DNA from: Actibacterium atlanticum
GTDB taxonomy: Bacteria > Pseudomonadota > Alphaproteobacteria > Rhodobacterales > Rhodobacteraceae
NCBI RefSeq assembly: GCF_000671395.1
Contig: NZ_AQQY01000004.1
Span: 62,001-126,000 of the forward strand
Length of the DNA stretch: 64,000 nt
Reading direction: 5' to 3'
Shown: positions 46,006-56,243 of the stretch, piece after piece
Numbering within the stretch: position 1 is the first letter of the stretch
Layout: every line of letters begins with the position of its first letter
Notes under the pieces: generated by a model
The model's input: the letters and a program-made list of their open reading frames with translations, nothing else
The model's database searches: none
Told to the model about the DNA's origin: nothing
Translations under genes and position numbers: made by a program

Positions 46006-47172
46006 TTAACGCAAATATCGCGCCGCGCCCAGCCCGGCCCAGCGCCCGGTTGCCAGACAGGCGGTCAGTAGATAGCCGCCGGTCGGGGCGTCCCAATCCA
46101 GCATCTCTCCGGCGCAGAAAACCCCAGGCACGTCGCGCAGCATCAAATTTTGTGTCAGTGACGCCCACGTCACCCCGCCCGCGGTCGATATTGCTTCGTC
46201 GATCGGGCGCGGGCCACTGTGGGTGATCGGCACAGATTTTATCAATGCAGCCAAATATTTACCTTCGGGCAGAGGGCGACCAAACTCCATCAAAACCGCC
46301 GCTTTGGCACTGTTAAGGCCCAGCACTTTACGCAGGTGATTTGATAGGCTCGCCTTGCCGCGTTTGCGGGACAGACGGCCTTCGATCTGCGCCTGCGAAA
46401 GGTCGGGCAGCAGGTCAATAGTCAGTTCCGCCCCCTCACGGAGAGGGCGTGACAAGGCATAAATGCCACCGCCTTCCAGGCCGCGTTCCGAAATCACAAT
46501 CTCACCCCGGCTGACCTGCCCACCCGCATGTAAAGCAATACCTTTCAGCGGTTGACCGAACTGCTTGGTCATGGGCGGCGACCAGTTGACCAACATTCCC
46601 ATATTCGAAGGTGCAAAGGGGGCAAGGCCCACCCCGCGATCAGCCAGTACCGGCGCCCAGGCCCCGTCGGACCCGAGCCGTGCCCAACTGGCGCCGCCCA
46701 AGGCCAGAACAGTCGCCCGCGCTTGCACGGTCTGCTCGCCGTCTGGCGTGTCAAACACGGCCGCATCACCCCGCCATCCCAACCAGCGCCAGCGGGTTTT
46801 CAAAGTAACGTTTGGCATACGCGACAACCACGCACGCAACAAAGGGGAGGCTTTCATTACCCTTGGAAACACCCGCCCGGTGGAGCCGGTGAACAGCTCT
46901 TGCCCAAGGTCACGCGCCCATGCCTGAACCGCGTCCGGGCCAAATTCTGACAGCATCGGCCGCAACATCACCGAGGCCTCCCCGTAGACCTGCATGAACT
47001 GTTCAAACGGTTCGTCCTTGGTCAGGTTCAACCCCGACTTTCCCGCCATCAGAAACTTGCGCGCGGGTGAGGGTTTGGCCTCGACCAGCAGCACATCAAA
47101 CCCCGCAGCTGCAAGTTCCTGCGCCGCCATCAACCCCGCGGGTCCGGCCCCTATGACAAGTGCGTCACTCAA
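46006..47172 (-). CDS. HI0933/YhiN family FAD-dependent oxidoreductase
   Basis: 388 residues, starting ALVIGAGPAGLMAAQELA (Rossmann FAD site) with the family segments KFLMAGKSGLNLTKDEP, VLALGGASWARLGSDG and STAGGVTWASL. The C-terminal AGEMLDWDAPTGGYLLTACLATG is the usual FAD-binding end of the family. The substrate is unknown. The start overlaps the MscS-like gene end by 8 bp, and RluA follows, forming a three-gene operon. Confidence 0.9.
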   Translation of the reverse strand: MSDALVIGAGPAGLMAAQELAAAGFDVLLVEAKPSPARKFLMAGKSGLNLTKDEPFEQFMQVYGEASVMLRPMLSEFGPDAVQAWARDLGQELFTGSTGRVFPRVMKASPLLRAWLSRMPNVTLKTRWRWLGWRGDAAVFDTPDGEQTVQARATVLALGGASWARLGSDGAWAPVLADRGVGLAPFAPSNMGMLVNWSPPMTKQFGQPLKGIALHAGGQVSRGEIVISERGLEGGGIYALSRPLREGAELTIDLLPDLSQAQIEGRLSRKRGKASLSNHLRKVLGLNSAKAAVLMEFGRPLPEGKYLAALIKSVPITHSGPRPIDEAISTAGGVTWASLTQNLMLRDVPGVFCAGEMLDWDAPTGGYLLTACLATGRWAGLGAARYLR

Positions 47173-48481
47173 CGTTGGTGATGTTGCGCACGTCGATCAC
47201 CCGATGCGGATACGGAATGACAATGTCGTTTTCTTTCAAGGCGTTCCAAATGGCGAACAGCACTTGCGAGGTATACTTGTGGCGCCCGTCATCAATGCCG
47301 TTGACCCAGAACTCAAGCGCGAAATCAATGCCGCTGTCGCCAAACCCGCGCAGCTCGCAATCGGGTTTTTCCGGGTCGGTCAGCACAAAGTCCAGCTTGG
47401 CGACCGCGGTTTCGATAATGGCCGGCACCGTGTTGATATCGGTGTCGTAAGACACGGAAAACTCGGCCTCGTACCGGTTGGCCGATCCCGCGTCCGAGTA
47501 GTTCACCACACGGGTTGTGATGAAGTCTTCGTTCGGCACAACAATCCAGCGGCCATCAAAGGTTTCAAGGATCGCCGCGCGCGCCGTCATCTTGACGATG
47601 GTGCCGGCTTCGCCGCCATCCAGTTCAACATAGTCGCCAACGGTAGCTTGCCCCTCGATCAACAGGATAACGCCTGAGATAAAGTTCGACGCGATCTTCT
47701 GCAGGCCAAAACCAAGGCCCACACCAATGGCACCGCCCAGCACAGCAAGGGCCGACAGATTGATCCCCATGATCGACATCAGCAGGATGAAAGCGACACC
47801 GAAAATGGTGATCTCGGCTGCTTTGATCGCCAGTTCGCGGGTGGCAGGGCGCAGTTCCTGTTGCGCCTTCAGATAGGTGGTGGACTGGTCATTAGACCAC
47901 CGACCCAGCCAGAACAGAACACCGCCCGCAATAACCCCACGGATGATCGCCATGACCGACAGGGTGATATTCCCCAAAGACACGTTCAGCGTATTCAGAT
48001 AGGCCACCGCATCATCCATCAGCCCAAGCGCATACAGGGCGGCGACTGGGATAAGGATGTAGCGCCCCATCAGGCGCAGGAACCCATCTTTGACGATATC
48101 GCGCACCAGAATGCGCGCCGCCAAGAACAAGAAAACACGTTTGCCAAAGGCGATAACCGCACCGCTGTCAAACAATGACCGCACGATGCCCTCGCCAATG
48201 CCGGTAAAGAGATAGGCCAGCAACGGCAGCAACAGAGGAACAAAGATCAGCACAAAGCGACGCACACGCGCAATGATGTGGGTTTGCCCTGCGGGCGGAG
48301 TCAGCAAGCTGGTCAGAATTGGCAGCAGTTTGCGCGTGGTAACCAACGCAGCCAGAAACGCGACAACCAACAAGGCAAATTGTGACCAAGCGGCCGGGCT
48401 GGTCAACCACCCCAACGCCAGTTCCCAACCTTGTTCGGCATACCCCAGCGCTTTGGTCACGATCTCAGGTTGACCTTCCAT
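47165..48481 (-). CDS. MscS-like mechanosensitive ion channel
   Basis: 438 residues. Five to six membrane helices (about 20-250) are followed by the MscS pore helix and beta domain: ALAVLGGAIGVGLGFGLQKIASNF, IEGQATVGDYVEL and the C-terminal alpha/beta region. The pore-lining helix is Gly/Ala-rich as in MscS. It releases solutes on hypo-osmotic shock. The ATG at 48481 is preceded by AAGGGG; a TTG at 48532 is less likely. Confidence 0.9.
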   Translation of the reverse strand: MEGQPEIVTKALGYAEQGWELALGWLTSPAAWSQFALLVVAFLAALVTTRKLLPILTSLLTPPAGQTHIIARVRRFVLIFVPLLLPLLAYLFTGIGEGIVRSLFDSGAVIAFGKRVFLFLAARILVRDIVKDGFLRLMGRYILIPVAALYALGLMDDAVAYLNTLNVSLGNITLSVMAIIRGVIAGGVLFWLGRWSNDQSTTYLKAQQELRPATRELAIKAAEITIFGVAFILLMSIMGINLSALAVLGGAIGVGLGFGLQKIASNFISGVILLIEGQATVGDYVELDGGEAGTIVKMTARAAILETFDGRWIVVPNEDFITTRVVNYSDAGSANRYEAEFSVSYDTDINTVPAIIETAVAKLDFVLTDPEKPDCELRGFGDSGIDFALEFWVNGIDDGRHKYTSQVLFAIWNALKENDIVIPYPHRVIDVRNITNVE

Positions 48482-48641
48482 CACACGCACCCCTTGCGGC
48501 AAATTGTTACTGAGGACATCCTCTTGCACCAACGCGCGGTATTCTCAAGGAAAACTGTGGCCAACCACCGGCTTTGCCCGCTGATATGCTTACAATTCCG
48601 CAAATTGCCCGCAGCGCGGCGCGGCAGGTTTTGCCTACGCG

Positions 48642-49259
48642 CTAGCCGCTACAGAGCGCCTTGATCCCTTCGCGAATGTCGGCTGAAGCGGCCTCGGCGG
48701 CCTCGGCCAGAAGATCGACCTGCGCCGCGAGAACATCACGATCCACGACACGATCGACAAGCCCATAGGTCAATGCCTCGTCTGTGGTCAGTTTCTGCCC
48801 GGCCATCAGCACCATCTTGGCGCGCGCGGGGCCGATCAGCGCGGTCATGCGTTTAGGGTCGGAGGGCTGAGGCAGAAACCCAAGCTTCATGACCGGGTAA
48901 AAGAACTTGGCGCCCGGCACGGCAATGCGCAAATCGCAAGCCAGTGCCATGCCAAACGCACCGCCCGCCAGCGTGCCATTCAACGCCGCGACGGACAGAC
49001 CCGGGAAGTCAGCAATGGCACCGGACAACCGTTCCCAAACGTCATCCGTGGCCAGCCCGGCACGCGCTTCGTCCAGATCAGCCCCGGCGGAAAACACCTT
49101 GCCACGTCCCGTCAATACAAACACCGGCACCCGCGCTGCGGTTGCGGCCTCGGCGGCATCCGCGATCTGGCTCAGCATCTCGCGGGTCAGAGAGTTGGCC
49201 TTATCAGGGCGATTTATCGTAACGGTCCAACGGCTGTCTGTTTTGACGAGTTCAATCAC
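48642..49259 (-). CDS. Enoyl-CoA hydratase/isomerase family protein (short)
   Basis: 205 residues, shorter than the usual about 255-260: the C-terminal helices are reduced. The oxyanion loops are present (VFSAGADLDEA and NGTLAGGAFGMALACDLRIA), but the catalytic Glu of true hydratases (after the second loop) is not in its normal context (KLGFLPQPSDP). An isomerase or hydrolase reaction is possible. It overlaps the SDR gene by 4 bp. Confidence 0.85.
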   Translation of the reverse strand: MIELVKTDSRWTVTINRPDKANSLTREMLSQIADAAEAATAARVPVFVLTGRGKVFSAGADLDEARAGLATDDVWERLSGAIADFPGLSVAALNGTLAGGAFGMALACDLRIAVPGAKFFYPVMKLGFLPQPSDPKRMTALIGPARAKMVLMAGQKLTTDEALTYGLVDRVVDRDVLAAQVDLLAEAAEAASADIREGIKALCSG

Positions 49260-50014
49260 GAGATAAGCCCCACCTTGCGCCGGATATCTTCATCCCGCAG
49301 CTTCACCTCTTGGCCGACATAGGCGTCGCCTTCGGGACCGCACATCCAGAGCAAAGCCTGCGCCGGCCATTCAGGCGGGATATGGTCAGACCAATCCAGC
49401 TGGCTAACCGGGTTAACGCCACTGTCTTTGATGTCGCGCTGCATTTGCGTTGCGACAGTGCCCGGTGACAGGCCCATCGCACGAATGCCCTGCGCACGGT
49501 ATTCTTTGTCCAAACTCATGGTCAGCATCGCCGCTGCGGCCTTGGACGCGCAATAGGCGCTCCAGCCCTCAAGCGCGTTATGGGCCGCACCGGAACTGAT
49601 GGTAATGACCGTCCCGCCACCACGTGCGATCATGTCCGGCAAAACCGCCTTCATGCCATGGTAAACACCTTTCAGGTTGATATCGATCGTCTTGCCCCAC
49701 GCCTGCACATCGGCCTGATCCATCCGGGCAATCGGATCAATCGCCCCGGCATTGTTGATCAGGATATCGACGCTTCCAAAGGCCGTGATGGTTTCACGCA
49801 CCGCGTTTTCCACTGACACCGGGTCAGACACATCGCAAGCCAGCGCAAGCGCGGTCTCGCCGATCTCTGTCGCGATCGTGTTGATCGCCTCAGCCCCCCG
49901 CGCCAACAGCACCACATTTGCCCCTTGCGCAGCAAAAAGCCGGGCGGCGGCCTCTCCGATGCCGCGGCTTGCGCCGGTAATCATCACGGTTTTGCCAGTA
50001 ACTTCGGTCATCAT
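49256..50014 (-). CDS. Short-chain dehydrogenase/reductase
   Basis: 252 residues of classical SDR type. NAD(P) site TGASRGIGEAA, active-site NNAGAID, Ser in ISSGAAHNA and YCASK (Tyr and Lys). It is the first gene of a pair with the enoyl-CoA hydratase-like gene, hinting at an acyl-CoA or hydroxyacid substrate. GGGAG before the ATG at 50014 supports the start; the longer frame to 50119 is rejected. Confidence 0.9.
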   Translation of the reverse strand: MMTEVTGKTVMITGASRGIGEAAARLFAAQGANVVLLARGAEAINTIATEIGETALALACDVSDPVSVENAVRETITAFGSVDILINNAGAIDPIARMDQADVQAWGKTIDINLKGVYHGMKAVLPDMIARGGGTVITISSGAAHNALEGWSAYCASKAAAAMLTMSLDKEYRAQGIRAMGLSPGTVATQMQRDIKDSGVNPVSQLDWSDHIPPEWPAQALLWMCGPEGDAYVGQEVKLRDEDIRRKVGLIS

Positions 50015-50140
50015 TCGCGTCTCCCACTTGTCGAGGTGATACCTTGCAACGGACCTGCCGCGCCACCCATATGTCACTTGACCGCAGTTGCCCAAAAGAC
50101 AAAGCTTTGGGCAACTCATTTCAAGTTGGAAGGTATCGTT

Positions 50141-51703
50141 ATGAAAGTCGCAACATCCATTTCAGCCACGGCGCTGCTGGCAGGACTTTTTTCTGCCCAA
50201 ACCGCCTATGCAGACCTGACAGCCGAAGAAACTTGGGACGGGATCAAAACGCTGGCCGCGCAATATGGAGAGGTTCTGACCGGCACGCCAAAACGATCCG
50301 GCAGCGCCCTGATCATCGAAGATGCCGCGTTTCGCTATGCTCTGTCCGACTTGGAGCTTAACAGCGATGTTGCGGGCCAGACCGTATCAAAGACCGGGGA
50401 CGTTGTGTTCTCGGGTACGTTGGGCGATCTGACGCTGACCGAACAAGGCGATGGGTCAGTTGCACTGGACCTGCCCAGCCAGATGCCGGTGAACTTTGAA
50501 ATGCTTACCGAGTCGGGTGAAGATGTCGACGTAGACATGCTGCTAACGCATGCCGGTTTGTCGGCGATCTACACCGGCACCCCCACCGCAATGACCGTCA
50601 CCTACAGCGCAGATAAAATCGCGCTGGATGTCACTGAACTTGAAGTTGATGGCGAAACTTTCGACCTTGATATCGGGTTCACGCTGAGCGATCTGGCCGG
50701 GACATCCGAAACCGTTCTGGGCGACGTTCTGAAGATTGATGGCGATTTCGCCGGCGGCTTGCTGAGCATGTTCCTCAAAGCGGACGACCCGGAAGGTACG
50801 GGTACTGTCGATATGACCATCGAAGTCGCTGACCTGAAAAGCGTTAGCACCAGTGCAATCCCCAGCGGCGGCTATGCTCAGTTCACTGACTTCGCCAAAC
50901 TGTTGGCAGCAGGGTATGAAACAAAGGGGGACCTGTCGTCTGGTGCGGTCACCATGGATGTTGCGTTTGACGGACCTGATGGGGATGGCTCCATCAAAGT
51001 CGGTATGAGCGGCACCGAAGGCAGCGTCGAAATGGGCGACGACGTGCTGTCGTATGAGGTGCTTTACAAAGGTCTGAGCGCGGTCGCCAGCGGCAGTCAG
51101 ATTCTTTTTCCGCAAGTATCAATCAAAGTTGATGAAAGCGCTTTTGGGCTGACCATGCCGATGGGCGCAACCGACACGCCACGCGATCTGCGCCTGCTGA
51201 CCACATTGCGCGGACTGGAAGTCGACGACTTCCTGTGGGCGCTGTTTGATCCGACGGGCGTTCTGCCCCGTGATCCCGCAACCTTGGTTGTGGACTTGTC
51301 AGGGCAGGCCAAGTGGTTGGTCGACATCTTTGACCCGGCAGTCGCAGAGACTCTGGACAGCTTGCCCGGTGAACTCTACGCCCTGGACATCGACGCGCTT
51401 GAGCTGGACATCGCCGGGGCGCGCCTGACCGGCAGCGGTGATTTTGACTTCGACAATACCGATCTGGTCACCTTCAACGGCATGCCCGCGCCGGAAGGCA
51501 AGCTGAACCTTAAGCTGGTCGGCGGGAATGGCCTGCTCGACAAGCTGATCCAGCTGGGTCTGGTCCCGCAGGATCAAGCCATGGGCATCCGCATGATGAG
51601 CGGCATTTTCGCCACGCCGGGGGATGGCGACGACACGCTTCTTTCTGAAATTGCCGTGCAAAAAGACGGTTCGGTTCTGGCCAATGGCCAGCGGATTAAA
51701 TAA
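50141..51703 (+). CDS. DUF2125-like exported protein
   Basis: 520 residues with a signal peptide (VATSISATALLAGLFSAQTAYA). The mature part is acidic, beta-rich and Asp/Leu/Thr-rich (repeated patterns such as VTYSADKIALDVTELEVDG, ALDIDALELDIAGARLTGSGDF), which suits a large beta-sandwich or AsmA-like fold. It matches what I recall as DUF2125 proteins of Rhodobacterales. GGAAGG lies 8 bp before the ATG at 50141. Ends before a strong terminator, so it is monocistronic. Function unknown. Confidence 0.8.
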   Translation: MKVATSISATALLAGLFSAQTAYADLTAEETWDGIKTLAAQYGEVLTGTPKRSGSALIIEDAAFRYALSDLELNSDVAGQTVSKTGDVVFSGTLGDLTLTEQGDGSVALDLPSQMPVNFEMLTESGEDVDVDMLLTHAGLSAIYTGTPTAMTVTYSADKIALDVTELEVDGETFDLDIGFTLSDLAGTSETVLGDVLKIDGDFAGGLLSMFLKADDPEGTGTVDMTIEVADLKSVSTSAIPSGGYAQFTDFAKLLAAGYETKGDLSSGAVTMDVAFDGPDGDGSIKVGMSGTEGSVEMGDDVLSYEVLYKGLSAVASGSQILFPQVSIKVDESAFGLTMPMGATDTPRDLRLLTTLRGLEVDDFLWALFDPTGVLPRDPATLVVDLSGQAKWLVDIFDPAVAETLDSLPGELYALDIDALELDIAGARLTGSGDFDFDNTDLVTFNGMPAPEGKLNLKLVGGNGLLDKLIQLGLVPQDQAMGIRMMSGIFATPGDGDDTLLSEIAVQKDGSVLANGQRIK

Positions 51704-51729
51704 GCGACAGTTTGCAACCCAATTGCCGA

Positions 51730-51762
51730 AAACGCCCCGTGCGACTTGCACGGGGCGTTTTT
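51730..51762 (+). terminator. Rho-independent terminator of the DUF2125 gene
   Basis: A 13-bp stem, AAACGCCCCGTGC and GCACGGGGCGTTT, with a 5-nt loop and a T-run at the end. It lies 27 bp after the stop codon. Confidence 0.9.
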
Positions 51763-51803
51763 GCATACTAGGTGCAAGCAAACCGAGCTGCGATATAACA
51801 AGA

Positions 51804-53150
51804 ATGACTGACACGCTTTCCTCCCTCACCCAACAGCTATTGGATGCCGCGCTAAAAGCGGGGGCCGACTCTGCGGATTCGTTGGTGATGGAAGGCACAA
51901 GCCTGTCAATCGACGTCCGCGGTGGTGCCTTGGAACAGGCAGAACGTTCGGAAGGGATAGATCTTGGGCTGCGGGTGCTGATTGGCAAAAAGCAGGCTTG
52001 TGTGTCCTCGTCAAACAGCAGCGCAGCAACCATCACCGAGATGGCCCAGCGCGCGGTCGCCATGGCGAACGAAGCCCCCGAAGACGCCAATATCGGCCTT
52101 GCCGACCCTGATCAGATCACCCAAAGCTGGGATGTTGACGCGCTGGAATTGGCAGATGACTCACCAGAACCAGACCCCGCCGCGTTGCAGGAAGATGCCT
52201 GTCGCGCCGAAGCTGCGGCATTGGAATTTGAAGGAATTTCGCAGGTTCAATCGGCCTCGGCCGGATATGGCGCACGCCGCTTGCATCTGGCTGCAACCAA
52301 CGGCTTCAGCGGCGGGTACACACGCACATCCCGCGCCATCAGCTGTGTTGCAATCACCGGCACGGGTAGCGAAATGGAACGTGACTATTTCGGCGATTCC
52401 CGTGTGTTTCAGGCCGATGTCATGGATGCGGCTGAAATTGGCAAAATCACTGCAGAACGCACTTTGGCACGGGCAGGCGCACGCAAACCCCCAACCGGGG
52501 CGTTTCCGGTTCTGTACGATGAAAGGGTGTCTGGCTCTTTGATCAGCCATCTTCTGGACGCTGCAAACGGGGCTTCGGTGGCCCGTGGGGCCTCGTGGTT
52601 GCGGGATGCCATGGGCGAACAGGTCTTGCCGACATCCCTGTCGCTGACACAAGATCCGCATCGCCCCCGAGTCTCTGGCTCGCGCCCGTTTGACGCCGAA
52701 GGCCTGGCAACGCGGCGCAGCGCCATCGTTGAAAACGGCGTGCTATCCCACTGGATTCTGGACTTGGCGAATGCCCGCAAACTTGGGCTTGAAAGCACGG
52801 CCAATGCGGCGCGTGGGGTCTCCTCTCCACCGCATCCTTCGGTGACAAACGCAGCGCTGACTCAGGGGGCACACAGCCAGCAAGAACTTCTGGCACAAAT
52901 GGGCACCGGGCTTTTGGTGACCTCGATGATCGGCGCGTCAATCAATGCCAATACCGGCGATTATTCGCGTGGGGCGTCGGGGTTCTGGGTGGAAAACGGT
53001 CAGATCGCCTATCCGGTGAACGAATGCACGATTGCAGGCAATCTGCGCGATATGCTGCGCTCTATTGTGCCTGCCAATGACGCCCGCATGCACCTGTCGC
53101 GCCCAATTCCGTCCTTGCTGGTAGAAGGGCTGACCCTTGCCGGAGAGTGA
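51804..53150 (+). CDS. pmbA: TldE/PmbA family metalloprotease partner
   Basis: 448 residues matching PmbA/TldE in length and order: GTSLSIDVRGGALEQAERSEG, RVLIGKKQACVSSS, SGYTRTSR-like GGYTRTSRAIS, SGSLISHLLDAANGAS, SRPFDAEGLATRR and the C-terminal ASGFWVENGQIAYPVNECTIAGNLRDML. It lacks the HExxxH zinc site of TldD, as PmbA should. TldD/E processes peptides such as microcin B17 and handles CcdA; tldD is not in the window. The start is the ATG at 51804. Confidence 0.93.
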   Translation: MTDTLSSLTQQLLDAALKAGADSADSLVMEGTSLSIDVRGGALEQAERSEGIDLGLRVLIGKKQACVSSSNSSAATITEMAQRAVAMANEAPEDANIGLADPDQITQSWDVDALELADDSPEPDPAALQEDACRAEAAALEFEGISQVQSASAGYGARRLHLAATNGFSGGYTRTSRAISCVAITGTGSEMERDYFGDSRVFQADVMDAAEIGKITAERTLARAGARKPPTGAFPVLYDERVSGSLISHLLDAANGASVARGASWLRDAMGEQVLPTSLSLTQDPHRPRVSGSRPFDAEGLATRRSAIVENGVLSHWILDLANARKLGLESTANAARGVSSPPHPSVTNAALTQGAHSQQELLAQMGTGLLVTSMIGASINANTGDYSRGASGFWVENGQIAYPVNECTIAGNLRDMLRSIVPANDARMHLSRPIPSLLVEGLTLAGE

Positions 53151-53913
53151 CCTGCCCCTGCTGATCGACGCCGCGCATGAGGCCGGTCACATTGCCGCCA
53201 AACACTGGCGCAATTCCCCACGCTATTGGGACAAGCCCGATCAGCAAGGCCCGGTCACTGAAGCAGATATTGAGATTGACGAAATGCTGCGCGAACGTCT
53301 GATCGCAGCGCGGCCTGATTACGGCTGGCTCTCAGAAGAGTCGGTGGACAACCCCGAGCGTCTGGACACGCATCGCGCTTTTGTCGTCGACCCGATCGAC
53401 GGCACCCGCGCCTTCATGAGCGGCGATCGCACCTTTGCCCATGCCATTGCTGTTGTTGAACGCGGGCAGGTTATTGCCTCGCTTGTCTTCCTGCCATTGC
53501 GCCAGAAAATGTACACCGCCACGCTGGGGGGCGGGGCCGAGCTGAACGGCGTTCAGATCGGCATAAGTGAACGGACGGAACTGGAAGGTGCTGAACTGCT
53601 GATCGCGCGCCCCGCTTTGGATCAGAAGTTCTGGAGAGGCCCCGTTCCGGTGGTCAACCGACATCTGCGGCCATCTCTGGCGTACCGGCTGTGTCTGGTC
53701 GCAGAAGGCCGTTTTGACGCAATGGTTACGATCCGTGACAGTTGGGATTGGGATATCGCCGCTGGTGCGTTGATCCTCGGCGAAGCTGGGGCCGTGATCA
53801 GCGACCGCTCAGGTGCGCCATTGGAATTCAACACACGCCACCCCGCCTCGGAAGGGGTGGTGGCCGGCACGCCTGCCCTGCACCAACAGATCATTTCCAG
53901 ATTGGAACCTTGA
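53137..53913 (+). CDS. Inositol monophosphatase / CysQ family phosphatase
   Basis: 258 residues. Metal-binding motifs: WLSEESVDNPER (the EE pair), VVDPIDGTRAFMSG and DSWDWDIAAGALILGEAGA. This matches the IMPase superfamily; 3'(2'),5'-bisphosphate nucleotidase (CysQ) or inositol-1-phosphatase are the likeliest. No ATG fits: the frame opens with TTG at 53137, 14 bp inside pmbA and after AAGGG, so translation is coupled to pmbA. Confidence 0.88.
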   Translation: MPESDLPLLIDAAHEAGHIAAKHWRNSPRYWDKPDQQGPVTEADIEIDEMLRERLIAARPDYGWLSEESVDNPERLDTHRAFVVDPIDGTRAFMSGDRTFAHAIAVVERGQVIASLVFLPLRQKMYTATLGGGAELNGVQIGISERTELEGAELLIARPALDQKFWRGPVPVVNRHLRPSLAYRLCLVAEGRFDAMVTIRDSWDWDIAAGALILGEAGAVISDRSGAPLEFNTRHPASEGVVAGTPALHQQIISRLEP

Positions 53914-54024
53914 TCGAGTTCCACCTTTCCTGAGACCCGATGTTCCGGTAGCCTTTGTGAAAGCAGCGCAAAGTAATCCCATCATGTTTCATCCCTTTGT
54001 TCCGATTTCGTCAGGGCCGTACGC

Positions 54025-55218
54025 ATGATCAAAGGCTGGCTGGATACTTTGCGCACCCGGCTCGCGGCGGTCACCTCTGCGGTCAAAAGCCCGGCACCGG
54101 AGACGCCCACCAATACGCAGCGCCCCGATGTTCCGCTGATCTGGGTGCATGATCCAACCGGGCGTCACAGCTGTGAAATTGACGCCTTGTTCGAGCATCT
54201 TTCCGAGATCGGGGCCGAGCAGGCTCTGTTGTGGACCGGACCAAAAGGGGCCGACCCCGAGCTGGCTCATTTCACCCAACAAAGCCCTCCTGACACCGCG
54301 ACGGCGGCACGGGCCTTTTTGGATCACTGGATGCCAGCCATCGCCCTGATCACGGCGCCTGACATCCCCGGAGCCCTGACAGCAGAACTGCAACGCCGCG
54401 CGGTTCCCTCGTATCTGTACCAGTCGGACACCCATTACAAACCACCGCGCAACCTGCTGCGCCGGTTCAACCGCTATCTGGTGGCCGATCAGGCAGTGGC
54501 CGGTGTCCTGACACGACAAGGCGCCTTGGGTGACAGGCTTTCGGTCATCGGCACGCTTTATGACGGCGCAACACCTCCTCCCGCCGATGAAGCGACGCGC
54601 AATCAACTGGCACAGGCACTATCGGCGCGGCCATCATGGCTGGCCGCCGCAACCACCGCAGCCGAAGATCAGATCATCGTCGCGGCGCATGCCAAAGCCG
54701 CCCGGCGTGCGCACCGTTTGCTGCTGGTGCTGAACCCCGCCGACCCGGCCCGCGGGGATGAACTGGTGAAAAGCCTGCGCCGCGAAAAATGGCGCGTGGT
54801 GCAACGGTCCGCAGGGCAAACCCCAGACGAGGAAACTCAAATCCTGATCGCTGATTCACCCGATGAACTGGGCCTGTGGTTTCGTATCGCTCCTGTGTCC
54901 TTCATGGGAGGGTCTCTTGATGCGCAGGGCAGTGGCGGCATCGACCCGATGGGTGCCGCGGCCCTTGGATCGGCAATCCTGCACGGGCCGAACCTGGGTT
55001 TGCATGCCTCGACCTATGCCCGTTTAGACACGGCCCAAGCGGCCCGTACGGTGCGCGATGCGCAGAGCCTGGCCCGGCTGCTGGATGTGTTCAGCGCCCC
55101 GGAAAAGGCCGCAGAGCTGGCGCATAACGCCTGGCAGGTTTCGACAATCGGTGCACAAGCCACAGGGCGACTGGCCGATCTGATCCTCGAAGAAATTCAC
55201 CCTGAGGAGGACAGCTGA
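54025..55218 (+). CDS. Kdo-transferase-like (WaaA-like) glycosyltransferase, divergent
   Basis: 397 residues resembling the GT30 family of Waa[10 protein letters not shown] near the start of the N-domain, [23 protein letters not shown] at the domain junction and [34 protein letters not shown] in the C-domain. The family motif HAxSVGE with its catalytic Glu, and the ExELWP motif, are replaced ([17 protein letters not shown]), and there is no N-terminal membrane anchor. It is thus a divergent or altered-function paralogue. Its stop overlaps the lpxK start (TGATG), consistent with lipid A synthesis. Confidence 0.8.
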   Translation: MIKGWLDTLRTRLAAVTSAVKSPAPETPTNTQRPDVPLIWVHDPTGRHSCEIDALFEHLSEIGAEQALLWTGPKGADPELAHFTQQSPPDTATAARAFLDHWMPAIALITAPDIPGALTAELQRRAVPSYLYQSDTHYKPPRNLLRRFNRYLVADQAVAGVLTRQGALGDRLSVIGTLYDGATPPPADEATRNQLAQALSARPSWLAAATTAAEDQIIVAAHAKAARRAHRLLLVLNPADPARGDELVKSLRREKWRVVQRSAGQTPDEETQILIADSPDELGLWFRIAPVSFMGGSLDAQGSGGIDPMGAAALGSAILHGPNLGLHASTYARLDTAQAARTVRDAQSLARLLDVFSAPEKAAELAHNAWQVSTIGAQATGRLADLILEEIHPEEDS

Positions 55219-56222
55219 TGCGCGCGCCGCCGTTCTGGTTTACCCCACCGAACCAGCCCGCGCTGCGGGCGCGGTTATTGGCACCGCTGGGGGCACTCTA
55301 TGCCTTTGGCACGGCGCGGCGCGTGGCCAAAAAGGATGGGTTGCGCGCCGACATCCCGGTGATTTGCATTGGCAACATCAACGCTGGAGGCACCGGCAAA
55401 ACCCCGACCACCATCGCGCTTGTGCAAATGCTGCAGGCCCGCAAACTGACACCACACGTGGTCAGCCGCGGCTATGGCGGCGCCCTGGAAGGCCCGGTGC
55501 AGGTCATTGAGCGCACCCATGGCCCCGATGAGGTCGGAGACGAGCCATTGTTGCTTGCGGCCTTCACCCCGACATGGGTCGCCAAGGACCGTTCCGCCGG
55601 AGTGCGCGCGGCGCAAGAAGCCGGGGCCGATGTCGTCATTCTGGATGACGGGTTTCAAAACCCCGGCGTCGCCAAGGACTTGTCGGTGATCGTCGTGGAT
55701 GCGGCGCGCGGGTTTGGCAATGGCCGCGCCATCCCGGCGGGCCCGCTGCGCGAAACCGTGCCCGCGGGCATGGCCCGCGCGGACATGGTGCTGTCGATTG
55801 GGCCAAGCGCGGCCCAGAAAAACTTTGCCGCAACATGGGGTCACACGATCACGGTGCCCCATCTGATCGGCACCTTAGAGCCGCTGCCCACGGGCATGGA
55901 TTGGCAGGGTATGGATGTTCTGGCCTTTGCCGGGATCGGCCATCCCGAAAAGTTCTTTGCAACCCTGCGCGCGATGGGCTGCAATGTGCGCAAGTCCGAA
56001 GGCTTAGCAGACCATCAGCCTCTGACCGAAAGCCTGATGAAACGCCTTGAGCTGGAAGCGCAGGCGTTGGGCGCGCAACTGGTGACAACTGAAAAAGATG
56101 CGGTGCGTCTATCGGATGAATTCAGACGCAAGGTGCTGACCGTGCCTGTACGCCTGTCGATCAAAGACAGCACGCCATTACAACTGGCACTGGATCAGCT
56201 GGGGTTGGGGCAGCGCGCCTGA
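55218..56222 (+). CDS. lpxK: Tetraacyldisaccharide 4'-kinase
   Basis: 334 residues. The inner-membrane-linked P-loop is at [12 protein letters not shown], with the LpxK segments [27 protein letters not shown] and [11 protein letters not shown]. It phosphorylates the lipid A precursor at the 4' position in the cytoplasm. One base overlap with the WaaA-like gene shows an operon; lpxK with a Kdo-transferase gene is a common pairing. Confidence 0.95.
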   Translation: MRAPPFWFTPPNQPALRARLLAPLGALYAFGTARRVAKKDGLRADIPVICIGNINAGGTGKTPTTIALVQMLQARKLTPHVVSRGYGGALEGPVQVIERTHGPDEVGDEPLLLAAFTPTWVAKDRSAGVRAAQEAGADVVILDDGFQNPGVAKDLSVIVVDAARGFGNGRAIPAGPLRETVPAGMARADMVLSIGPSAAQKNFAATWGHTITVPHLIGTLEPLPTGMDWQGMDVLAFAGIGHPEKFFATLRAMGCNVRKSEGLADHQPLTESLMKRLELEAQALGAQLVTTEKDAVRLSDEFRRKVLTVPVRLSIKDSTPLQLALDQLGLGQRA

Positions 56223-56243
56223 CCAAACAGGCGCGCCAAGGAT

